A stretch of 64,000 nt of DNA from Litsea cubeba. Lineage: Eukaryota > Streptophyta > Magnoliopsida > Laurales > Lauraceae. Shown here piece by piece: positions 55,333 to 64,000 of this stretch. The stretch lies in contig CM022953.1 in NCBI GenBank assembly GCA_012931725.1, forward strand, positions 30,201,453-30,265,452. Direction: 5' to 3'. Position 1 is the stretch's first letter. Each line of letters begins with the position of its first letter. Made by a program: the position numbers and the translations under genes. The notes under the pieces were generated by a model. It had not been told where the DNA came from. It searched no databases and was given only the letters and a program-made list of their open reading frames with translations.

Positions 55333-58300
55333 CTGCAAAGGAAACACAAAAAGGTATGAATATGACCCTGTTTGAAAATCATTATCAGAGTTATAACTAC
55401 AAAATACCTTCTTCGACGACTGGTGGAACACTTTCCTCCTCCATGAACTCATCGGAAGCATCATCAACATTTGCATCTATCGATGGTTCAAAGTCATCGG
55501 AATCCTGTGGCAAGTCAGCTGACAAAAAAAAAAAATAATGTGTTAGCAAGCCAAGTCACAAACTCAAAAAAAAAAGAGCAAAAGAAGTCGTACCAATTGG
55601 AGATTCTGGATTTACTCCAGAGTCCCTCGGTTCTTCTTCAGGTGCCTCAACAGGATCCATCACCACCTCATCGGTTGGGACCTCAGGCATCACCAAGTCT
55701 TCCTCTGCTAAAAAAAAAAAGAAGAAAAGCAGAAACAAGAAGCAAATCATAACATGGAAAAATCCCATGAAAAGAAATGGAAAGAGAAAAAGGAAGAATC
55801 ATACCTTCACCGACGGTCTCTTCTTCTCGGCTTCTCTTCTCTGGAGGCTCGTCAGCATCCACTGGCACATCCTCACTGATAGTAAGAGGAACTTCCAAGT
55901 TAGGAGAGTCCTCATGCTGCCCCTTGCTACTATGATGACTCCTCCTCCTCTTACTCCTGCGGGCTCGCTTCTTAGAGGAACCTGCCCCGCTGTCAGAGTC
56001 AGGTTTGCCACTCGACTCATCACTGGATGGTCTGCTCTTGCCAGTAGACTCCACGGAAGCTTGCCTCTGCGCCGCTTGCATCCAAGCGCCAAGTTCGGCT
56101 TCCTCCTGTTCTAGCTGCTCCAAAGCCTCGTCAGGTATTTCTCGAACAGCTTCAGAACCGATGACGCCCTGGTCACCGAGAAAGCCTATCTTGTGCTTCT
56201 CTCCAGAAAGGAAGGCCCAAACTTCCTCTCGCCGGATGCCATCCGACTTTCCAAGGCCCTTTCCAGATGCCAGCTTCACATCAAGCTCCTTCCTGGAAAG
56301 TCCCCGATATGCCGAGAAGCTCTCCGCGAACCACTTCGCAAAGCCGGCAGTCCGGGAAGTCAGCAACACAGGATAAGAAATCATGGCTGTAGTGTCTTCA
56401 GCACTATAGAAAGCCCATGCATTTCTCCCGTCCTGTAAGCCTCCAAAGCGCTTCACCATGCTTGAAAGCGCTCCAACAACGCCTTGAGAAAAGCCAAGCT
56501 GCAAAGCAAAGCGAGAAGGTACATACGGCTGGATGTCGACGAAAAGATGTCTGCGGTACACCATCGTGCCGACACGTATGCTGAAAAGCCACTCTCTCTC
56601 TGCATTTGTCAAGGAATAATGCCTTCCCGACCCCGCCCTAGTAGAGTCTCGGGAGGCACCAAAATCAAAAGCCTTCTTCCGCAACTCCGGAGAAAGCTTT
56701 ACTGAAGATTGCCCCATCTCGACGTCCCTGAACCGTCGGATCCTCATGCGGGCAAACAAAAGTGATTCGGACACGGCTTTGCCCTTAGCCAGTCGAATCA
56801 TCAGAGGATCATCATCCTGTGCAGCACCCAGCCGATGGAAGCCAGGACAGTGGTATACATACCACGAATAAAAGATATGGGCTGAAAATACCCTATTCAT
56901 GGGGAGCCCAAGCCGAACCAAAAAAGCAGCAGCCTGCAGTTCGGTACACAGGTAGGAGTAAAGAGCTGGCACCAAAGCAAGCTGCTCTCCAAACGCCATC
57001 TGACAAGCCGGGAAAATACAGTGCGGCCTGATGTGCGTTCCATCTCCTCCAGCAAATACAGCCTCACCAAGCCAATAAGTGAGGTAAACAGCGAGATCTT
57101 TCCGCAGTGCAATGTCAGGACATATGGCGTTTGTACTTACACAGAAATCTCTCAACTCTTCTTGCATGGCCAAGATCTTCTTTGAACTTGGATCCTGAGC
57201 TCCGGCTTCCTGGGTCACGCTATCAGGAGACTCCCTGCTATCAAAAAAGTTGGGGAATGAAGAGCAAAAACTCTTCCAACTGCTGGATCTAACTTTCGAA
57301 CCCCCCTTCTCCTTCAAAAAATCATAGAAGGCGACGAGCTGAAAGTATAAAAGCCTGAACTCCTCAGACTGCCCCTCGAGGACGCTGTCAATCGGCATAA
57401 ACTCCTCATAGAGTTTGCCGAGGATGGGCAATCCGGTAATAGCGCTCAGCTCCTTCAAAGAAAAACCAATCTCACCATTCGTCACAACGAAGGTATTGGT
57501 TTGTGGGAGAAATGACTCCAGCATAGCCATGAAGGCCTCGTCGGAAAAGATCACGGTCTCCCTAAAGGCGCGGACCGCAATCAAAAATCCCGGCTTCCTT
57601 CAAAACGGCGCCACCAATCAGCAGGACGCGATCAGTCCACGACTTCCACTCGGAGTCAGCATTGAAACGACCTCGAAGTCGAAAAGGCTTGATCCAATTG
57701 CTGCCGTCACCGCTGAAAATACCAAGGCCCACTGGTCTCAAATCGACCGACGGATAATCAGAGCCCTGGTAGCCGCTGGATGGCATCAACAGGTCCATGT
57801 CAACAGGCGACCTCTCCGTATATCCAGGAAAACCGCCGACAAAAACCCCGGTCTTGATTACATTTGTCCTTCTCACCCAGCTTGGAGGATCTTCCCTCTT
57901 AGGGCACGTGGGGGCAAGGCTCAGAATCGAGACGGTGCGATCAAACATCGACCGGGTAGTAACAGTCTTCTTCTCACCATCTGCTGTGAAGGAAAACTGA
58001 AAACATCTCCTCTGGTATGTCATGTCATCAGGGACTGCATCACCAAAGAAGAAGGTAGGCTTGGGCAAAACGCTCTGATCTTCCATCACCCATGGACGAC
58101 TGCTTACCATGATCTTATAGAATTCCTCTCCCTTGAGAGTGATCAGTCGCTGCCTCATCTCATCTCTGTTGAGGGAGTCGCACTCTTCCAGATTTCTCTC
58201 AACATACTGGACCTTCTCGAAAGCCTGCTGAACGGCCGGATTAGAAGATCTAGAAGATCGACGAGGTACGCTTGTAGCAGGCTCTTTACCCTTGTTCGCT

Positions 58301-59017
58301 CTGGAGGAACCACCTGAAAAGGATGGAAAAGAAAAAGATCAAACATCAAAATGACAGAATCTCGCTAAAAAAAATCTGGCGAAATTTTGACATGATGACG
58401 GGGCAATTCCGAAAAAAAGGAACTATCCCGAAAGAAATAGAAAGCTTGAAGATGGGCTCAACATCGCTGCGAGCTCCGAAACTCCAAACTTTCGAAACCT
58501 AAAAGTCTCCGCAAAATCAGGAAGGGCTCAACATCACTGCGAGCTCCAAGTTCCCAAATTTGCAAAAAACTTTCAGGTATGCTATCACATCATGCTACAA
58601 ATTTAATTTACAAATTAAAGGCATGCATGAACATCTAGATTTGCGAAAAAAAAATGCATTATCATGATGAGCAAAAAAAAAAAAAAAAAAAAAGAAACGA
58701 AACTCTCTCAAAAAAAAAGGGGAGGGAAAGAAAAAAAAAGAAAAAGAAAAAAAAATGATGAGGGCTGGCCCACAGGCCACGTGGCCGTACGGCCAGATCC
58801 GTACGGATCTGTCCGTACGGCCCACACAAAAAAAAAAAACATGAAAAAAAAAAAGAAAAGAAAGAAAAAAAAAAAACCGTGAAAAAAAAAAGGGAGGCAA
58901 ACACGTGGAAAAAAAAAAAGAAGAAGAAAAGAAAAGAAAGAAACAACAAAAAAAAAAGAACTTTATTTTTTCCTACAATGGAGTTTTCTTGGAAAAGAAG
59001 AACTTACTTGAAGCCAT
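54398..59017 (-). CDS. Antisense five-exon gene in element D: plant-mobile-domain-like, coiled-coil protein
   Basis: Proposed exons (minus strand): 59017-59008, 58313-55805, 55707-55594, 55518-55408, 55332-54398. All introns begin GT and end AG (694, 97, 75 and 75 nt) and all split a codon after its first base. The exons sum to 3679 nt, which is one more than a multiple of three; the extra base is a T5 run at 57583-57587 where two long frames meet. Allowing for it, the protein is about 1225 aa: Ser-rich N-terminus, a plant mobile domain (aminotransferase-like) region with FLPQTNTFVV and GEIGFSLKELSAITGLP, a basic KKRARRSKRRR stretch, acidic exons 3-4, and a long coiled coil. A TATA box lies 122 bp upstream of the ATG. 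Function unknown; a nuclear role is inference from the basic stretch. Splicing is unproven. Confidence 0.72.
55408..55518 (-). CDS. Antisense gene exon 4, acidic, 111 nt
   Basis: Flanked by TTGTCAG and GTATTTTG. Length divisible by three with phase 1 at both ends. It encodes a strongly acidic peptide including SDDFEPSIDANVDDASDEF. Could be skipped without changing frame. Confidence 0.62.
55594..55707 (-). CDS. Antisense gene exon 3, acidic, 114 nt
   Basis: Flanked by a T-run plus AG and by GTACGA. Length divisible by three with phase 1 at both ends. It encodes EEDLVMPEVPTDEVV and PVEAPEEEPRDSG, which resembles the start of exon 5. Confidence 0.62.
55805..58313 (-). CDS. Antisense gene exon 2: plant-mobile-domain-like region
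   Basis: The acceptor CTTTTCAG precedes 58313 and the donor GTATGATTC follows 55805. The first part (58313-57588) encodes a Ser/Arg-rich start and about 210 aa with VGLGIFSGDGSNWIKPF. The second (57582-55805) starts IAVRAFRETVIFSDEAF and holds LPQTNTFVV, GEIGFSLKELSAITGLP, WLGEAVFAGGDGTHIRPH and, near the end, the basic KKRARRSKRRR stretch followed by acidic sequence. The two parts are joined across a T5 run by a 1-nt shift, which could be a real mutation or a homopolymer error. The W/LPxTxTF...GE...L.GLP pattern is that of plant mobile domain proteins. The grass 'putative gypsy type transposon' family is the alternative comparison. Confidence 0.75.
58314..59007 (-). other. Proposed intron 1 of the antisense gene
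   Basis: GTAAGT at 59007-59002 and a CTTTTCAG acceptor ending at 58314. It contains a long purine-rich low-complexity stretch on the plus strand (about 58660-58970, mostly A with G) and, within it, four adjacent GC palindromes at 58775-58820. Confidence 0.6.
58775..58820. other. Four adjacent GC palindromes in a purine-rich stretch
   Basis: GGCCACGTGGCC (58775-58786), GGCCGTACGGCC (58783-58794), AGATCCGTACGGATCT (58795-58810) and CCGTACGG (58813-58820) are all exact palindromes, packed into 46 bp inside otherwise A/G-only sequence. CACGTG is a G-box core. Confidence 0.75.
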
Positions 59018-59138
59018 TGATGGAGAAGAAGAAGAAAACTCTTGAAGATCTTGAAGAAGAAAAGCTCTTGGTCTTGAAGCCCTCTTGAGATTATTGCAAA
59101 AGAAAGTAATAAGAGCAAGAGATCCAACCTTCTCTTTG

Positions 59139-59147
59139 CTTTTATAG
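59139..59147 (-). promoter_or_regulatory. TATA box of the antisense gene
   Basis: The minus strand reads CTATAAAAG, 122 bp upstream of the proposed start codon. Transcription would begin about 30 bp downstream, leaving a short leader. Proposed from position and sequence only. Confidence 0.6.
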
Positions 59148-59278
59148 AGGAGAGCAAACCAAAGAAGGAAAGAAGAAAGAGGTAAGTGTTACTAATTAGT
59201 AACCGTACCAAAAGAAAGAGATTAGAAAGATTCTTTCCAAAAGAAAGATATCTTGAAGGATTTTCTCCCAAAAATCAA

Positions 59279-59645
59279 TCTATGACGGATTCTTTCCCAA
59301 AAGAAAGATATCTTGAGATATTCTATCCCAAAATAAAGGGATCTTGAGAGATTTTCTCCTAAAAGATATAATCTATGACGGATTCTTTCCCAAAAGAAAG
59401 ATATCTTGAGATATCCTATCCCAAAATAAAGGGATCTTGAGAGATTTTCTCCTAAAAGATATAATCTATGACGGATTCTTTCCCAAAAGAAAGATATCTT
59501 GAGATATCCTATCCCAAAATAAAGGGATCTTGAGAGATTTTCTCCTAAAAGATATAATCTATGACGGATTCTTTCCCAAAAGAAAGATATCTTGAGATAT
59601 TCTATCCCAAAATAAAGGGATCATGAGAGATTCTCTCCAAGTAAA
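59279..59645 (+). repeat. 93-bp tandem repeat, four units
   Basis: TATGACGGATTCTTTCCCAA starts at 59281, 59374, 59467 and 59560, a period of exactly 93 bp. Each unit also holds AAAGATATCTTGAGATAT and CCCAAAATAAAGGGATC. It lies about 130-500 bp upstream of the antisense TATA box. Confidence 0.92.
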
Positions 59646-59994
59646 GATATTCTTAGATATTCTCTATCCAAATGAGATATTTTTGGATATTCTTTACAAA
59701 AATGACACCATATGAGATCTAAGCCATTTCAAAAGCTTAAGGTCCCATGGGTTAGCCCATATGAGCCAGGTTTGACCACCTAGGCACACAAAAAAAAAAA
59801 AAAAAAAAAAAAGAAAAAGAAAAATTTTGGGCTTTTAGTCAAAGAGAAATCCCTCTTACCAAGAGCATACAAAAATGGTTCCATGCCTCTTTTGAGTTGA
59901 TTGGACCATACAAAAGAAAATTCCAAGCCCCATGAGCTTCCAAAAATCAAACCATCCAGCCTCATCTACCAAATTGAGCCAAAATCTTGAAATT
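59646..59994 (+). other. Unassigned sequence in element D
   Basis: Starts with diverged GATATTCTTAGATATTCT motifs continuing the 93-bp theme. It contains an A-run at about 59790-59812. No gene seen. Confidence 0.45.
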
Positions 59995-60240
59995 GACATT
60001 CCATCAAACCAAAACCTGGTCCCCTAACTTGCCACATACAGCCTGCTTAGGTCACAAGACCAAAACCAAAAACTAAAACCTGATCCCCTAACTTGCCACA
60101 TACAGCCTGTTAGGTCACAAGATCAAAACCAAAATTGATCCCCCAACATTCCACATACAGCTTGTTGGGTCACACGATCAAAACCAAACCCGACCCCCTA
60201 ATCTGCCACATATAGCCTGTTAGGTCACAAGGTCAAAACC
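59995..60240 (+). repeat. Tandem repeat of 55-64 bp, four units
   Basis: CCACATACAGCCTG(CT)TAGGTCACAAG recurs at about 60032, 60096, 60151 and 60206, with CAAAACC and CCCCTAACTTG between. The fourth unit has TATAG for TACAG. Confidence 0.85.
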
Positions 60241-60452
60241 CAAATCCACATCCCTGATGTCATCTTCAAAACTTTGCCTCGAGATGGTACGTGATCCCTT
60301 TCACTACCATAAAATTCCCCTGGAAGCTCAAAAGGCTACAAATACCAAAAAAAAAAGATTGCTCAAAGACTCTTGGTCAAGTCACAGGCTCTCCTTCAAA
60401 AATCTCTTCGAGGCACATCGACTACAAAAGTTAAGCAACTCGCCGCTGTACC
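60241..60452 (+). other. Unassigned sequence before the polypurine tract of element D
   Basis: No repeat, signal or reading frame that I recognise. Confidence 0.4.
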
Positions 60453-60465
60453 TCGAGGGGGCATT
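60453..60465 (+). other. Polypurine tract of element D
   Basis: TCGAGGGGGCATT ends directly at the TGTTGACA start of the 3' LTR, as expected for a gypsy plus-strand primer. Confidence 0.85.
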
Positions 60466-62761
60466 TGTTGACACCAAAAATGTCACTTTGCCTCATCAAG
60501 ATCCAAAGAGCTACATGAAGTCGCAACCTGCCATAAATAGGCAATGCTGCTTCCAAAAATCAAATCTTGTCAGAATCAAACAAAAACTGCAAGATTCTTC
60601 CAGACAGCCAAAAGAGGAGTACACAAGAAGTTTCGGGCCATTTCAAAATCATTTGGCCTAACTTCGCTTCTCCGACAGCCGAAAAGGAGCTCTCGGCGAC
60701 AAAAGCTCTCCGGGACCATGGTTTCCAAGACAGAACCTATGGATCATCTTAAAATGACTCCAATAGGTTCCCTGTCAAATTTCAAGTCAATCGGACATCG
60801 GTTGACCACACATCAAACCGCGACATCTTCATCGCGACAAAAAGCAAGTCTGCAGGTGATAGGACCCCAAACGGCTTCAAAACTCAAACAAAAGCCTATG
60901 GTTGGTCTTATTTATTGCTCAGAAGGCTTCACACCAAATTTCAGGTCATTCCGACATCGTTTGACCCAGTTTCAGCTTCTGACGGAAAATCGGCAGCTCT
61001 GCGCGACAAAGTCTTCAGCTTTCTCAGGAAATTGGAAACTTTGCAAAATAAAATGCAAGGATTCTCATCAGGTTTCCTACAAAGAAATCAGGCCAATAAA
61101 TGGTCAAAATGTCAAGGAAAAGTACAGAAGAAAAAAGAATAAAAAAAAAGCAAAAACGGACGCAAAACGGGACACGAAAGGGGGAAAACCCCCCCAGGGT
61201 CGCAGACCCCTGCGACCCTGGGCCAGGGTCGCCGGCGACCTTGGAACCCGGGGTCGCCGGGAAAGCCCCGGAAACCCCGGTTTTCGCCGTTTTTTTCGCG
61301 ATTCGAGGAGCCCAGCCTCTGGTACTTTCCAAAATTCATGCTTTTGAGACACCAAGTCCTCTGACATCCGTCCAAAACACGGGTAAATCATCAAGAGTAT
61401 CGAAGACAGTATTGATCGCCACCCGGTCAACCAAAAAAGTGTGCTTTCCACCCGACCGATCGAGAAATCGACAGGACAGATGGCACCGACCCGCTGTTGG
61501 CAACAAACACCTGAAATTACATGGTCATCTGATGTCGATCTACATGAAGATCCATCGATGATCATCGACAGAAGAATTCTCAAAAGACGTGGCACGGCCC
61601 GCGACTCTTCAGCTGCTCGGCGACCACTTAATGCGATTAATTGACTAACTTTATTACAGTCATTAATCCATTTCTTTGGACGGCCCAATCAGAAGCAAGC
61701 ATTCGGGAGTTACAAGTCAAGAAATTCATGGCATTTAACCCATGAAACTCCTCCCATCATGGCGATTAAAGGCGATTAAATGCCCTCAATCTCCTCCGGC
61801 CAATCAGAAGCCAAGAAAAAGGAGTTACAAAATAAACAATTCAATTTTGTAACTCCTCCCATTATGCGGCTTAATGACAATAAAAGCCCATAAACCCACC
61901 TAAAAGGCTACCTAAAAGCCTATAAATATGAGGGCTCTCCAAGAAGAAAAAAACAACGAACATCAACAGACAGCAGTCAGAAATCCAGAGAAAAGAAAAA
62001 GAGAGAAAACTCTGCGGAAGTTCTACACCGGCCACCACAACAAGGTGACAAAAGTCCCTTGGGGGGTACCCCCCCCCCCAAGGTCCTTGCCTTCTCCTCC
62101 TGCCTCCAATGGCTTAGATATGGCTTTTCAGCCCGTCTACTCGGCTTTTTATTGGACATAGGACCTTCCTTTGGTCTTTGTCCTCTAAAAACCCGAGGTT
62201 ATAGCCAAGCCAAGCGAATCAATAGCATCCTCTGTTCTCATCTGCATGGATGATGGCGAAGTCCACATATGGCTTGCGACCGTCAATCTAAACGAGTCCC
62301 CCACAATCTCCTGAGAAGTTAGATCCTCCTTTTCTTGCTTTTCATTGTAGTTTGTATTTTTTTAAAAGAGACAAAAATCACAATTCTTGTCTTTCATTAT
62401 TGATAAGGATTGTAAATCGGCTATAAACGCCAAAATCGGCTATAAACGCCAAAAATCGGCTATAAACGCCAAAATCGGCTATAAATGCCAAAAAATCGCC
62501 TTTCAAGGCAAACTAAGAAAATGTCTCTTTTCTTAAATATATGTGCAATGGAAAACTTGAAAGAAGTTGATTTCCTTTTTACTTGCGAAGGTTGATCTCC
62601 GAATCACCACTTGCAATTCCAAGTAAAATAGAAAATCTGGCACACCCACAAAAAAAGAAATGTTGATGCACGCCCTTGCCCCCCGGTTACGAAAGGGTCG
62701 GACCCGACGGACTCCCACGTCCGCCGACCTCGGTAGAACCAAGCAGGAGCGCGGTCCATCA
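60466..62761 (+). repeat. 3' LTR of element D
   Basis: 2296 bp, TGTTGACACC to TCCATCA, followed directly by satellite (AGCACTTCGC). It holds the same stem-loop (61193-61222), TATA region (61919-61929), G6TAC11 run and CGGCTATAAACGCCA array as the 5' LTR. Confidence 0.94.
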
Positions 62762-62766
62762 AGCAC
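62762..62766. repeat. Target-site duplication of element D, right copy
   Basis: AGCAC, a normal part of the satellite (CACGAGCACTTCG). The left copy reads AGCAA at 44163-44167 inside an indel-rich patch, so the duplication is likely but not exact. Confidence 0.68.
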
Positions 62767-64000
62767 TTCGCTTGAGGGTAGAGTAAGTTGTAGGAACTGA
62801 CGATTCACAAATAGGGCCTCCGGTTAGAGAATTACGACCGAAACATGCTAATTTCAAACACTTAGGCTCGAAAACGGCCCGCCGGGGGTCCAGAACAGGA
62901 AACGGCTGCGGTAAAATTTTGAAACCAGCACGAGCACTTCGCTCGAGGGTAGAGTAACTTGTAGGAACTGACGGTTCACTAATAGTGCTCTCGGTTAGAG
63001 AATTGCGACCGAAACTTGGTAATATCCAACACTTAGGCTCAAAAACGGCCCGCCGGTGGTCCGGAATGGGAAACGGCCATGGGAAAATTCCGAAACTGGC
63101 ACGAGCACTTCGCTCGAGGGTAAAGAAACTTGTAGGAATTGATGGTTCGCAAATAGGGCTCCCGGTTAGAGAATTAAGACCGAAACTTTGTAATTTCCAA
63201 CACTAAGACTCGAAAACGGCCCGCCGGGGGTCCGGAACGGGAAACGGCCGCGGGAAATTTCTGAAACCAGCACGAGCACTTCGCTCGAGGGTAGAGTAAC
63301 TTGCAGGAACTGACGGTTCGCAAATTGTGCTCTCGGTTAGAGAATTACGACCGAAACTTGGTAACATCCAACACTTAGGCTCAAAAACGACCCGCAGGTG
63401 GTCCGAAATGGGAAACGGCCATGGGAAAATTCCGAAACTGGCACGAGCAATTCACTCGAGGGTAGAGTAACTTGTAGGAATTGATGGTTCGCAAATAGGG
63501 CTCTCGGTTAGAGAATTAAGACCGAAACATGGTAATTTCCAACACTTAGGCTCGAAAACGGCCCGCCGGGGGTCCGGAACGGGAAACGGCCATGGGAAAA
63601 TTCTGAAACTGGTACGAGCACTTCGCTCGAGGGTAGAGTAACTTATAGGAACTGACGGTTCGCAAATAAGGCGCCAGATTAGAGAATTACGACCGAAACT
63701 TGGTAATTTCCAACACTTAGGCTCGAAAACGGCCCGCCGTGTTCCGGAACGGGAAAAGGCCGTTGGATAATTCCGAAACCGGCACGAGCACTTCGCTCGA
63801 TGGTAGAGTAACTTGTAGGAACTGACGGTTCGCAAATAGGGCTCCCGGCTAGAGAATTTTGACCGAAACATGGTAATTTCCAACACTTAGGCTCGAAAAT
63901 GGCCCGCCCGGGGGTCCGGAATGGGAAACGGCTGCGGGAAAATTCTGAAACCGCCACGAGCACTTCGCTCGAGAGTAGAGTAACTTGTAGGAACGAACGG
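62762..64000 (+). repeat. 171-bp tandem satellite array, block 4
   Basis: Same family and orientation, continuing off the right edge. Monomer order after the junction (GGGCCTCCGG type, then AATAGTGCTCTCGG type) matches the order after the marker monomer in the 25-monomer repeat of block 2. Confidence 0.96.

Larger units (their letters stand above)
44168..62761 (+). mobile_element. Tat-lineage Ty3/gypsy element D, 18.6 kb, lacking protease and RT
   Basis: LTRs (44168-46457 and 60466-62761) begin TGTTGACA (the first base is altered on the left) and end TCA. The right flank AGCAC and left flank AGCAA fit a target duplication within a monomer (CACGAGCACTTCG). A PBS follows the left LTR and a polypurine tract precedes the right one. 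Plus strand: N-terminal ORF, gag, truncated extra RNase H, integrase. Minus strand: a multi-exon gene between integrase and the 3' LTR. The extra RNase H after pol and the integrase sequence (GYYWPTM, ATDYFSKW, ALWAYRTT, PYVIDKV) are those of the Tat lineage, where additional ORFs of either orientation are documented. By eye the LTRs differ at about 20 places, several clustered in the first 150 bp. Confidence 0.93.

Noticed and set aside
58595..58960. Lysine- or phenylalanine-rich open frames around 58.6-59.1 kb
   Set aside because: They translate the A/G-rich low-complexity stretch on either strand. No composition or motif supports a gene.

Overview
This is a repeat-only window from a flowering-plant nuclear genome, probably pericentromeric, centromeric or subtelomeric heterochromatin. 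The evidence is a long head-to-tail satellite with a nucleosome-sized monomer (consensus about 171 bp, observed spacing 169-172), plant Ty1/copia elements primed by initiator tRNA-Met, and a very large Ty3/gypsy element whose integrase, extra RNase H and gag match the plant Tat lineage. I cannot name the species. No host gene, tRNA or rRNA gene was recognised.

Layout. Satellite fills 1-6949, 21079-32215, 33332-44167 and 62762-64000, all in one orientation. Three insertions interrupt it. (1) 6950-21078 is copia element A (minus strand, 5-bp target duplication CGACG). Its RNase H region is interrupted by a second element of the same family, B (8290-15635, minus strand). (2) 32216-33331 is a solo LTR (C) of a related copia family, with target duplication CGGGA. 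(3) 44168-62761 is an 18.6-kb Tat-type gypsy element D (plus strand, 2.29-kb LTRs, target duplication AGCAC on the right and a near copy on the left).

How the parts work together. A and B each encoded one gag-protease-integrase-RT-RNase H polyprotein. Both are dead: A has two amber stops and the B insertion, and B has at least two frameshifts. D is more unusual. On its plus strand it keeps an N-terminal ORF, gag, a truncated extra RNase H and integrase, but protease, reverse transcriptase and the primary RNase H are missing, so it would depend on a helper element. On its minus strand, between integrase and the 3' LTR, I can assemble a five-exon gene (54398-59017). Its four GT-AG introns are all phase 1, it has its own TATA box, and 93-bp tandem repeats lie upstream. 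Its product would be about 1225 aa: a plant-mobile-domain-like region, a basic nuclear-localisation stretch, acidic exons and a coiled coil. A single extra T in a T5 run is the only break I found in it.

Satellite organisation. Between about 21.4 and 29.8 kb the array has a higher-order repeat of 25 monomers (about 4.27 kb). The second copy has lost exactly one monomer (4.10 kb). A 7-monomer unit (about 1.2 kb) is duplicated at 41.6-44.0 kb. Some stretches (about 1.85-2.95, 5.15-6.25 and 43.7-44.3 kb) carry many more single-base indels than the rest and may be assembly error.

All comparisons here were made by eye. Counts of differences are approximate.
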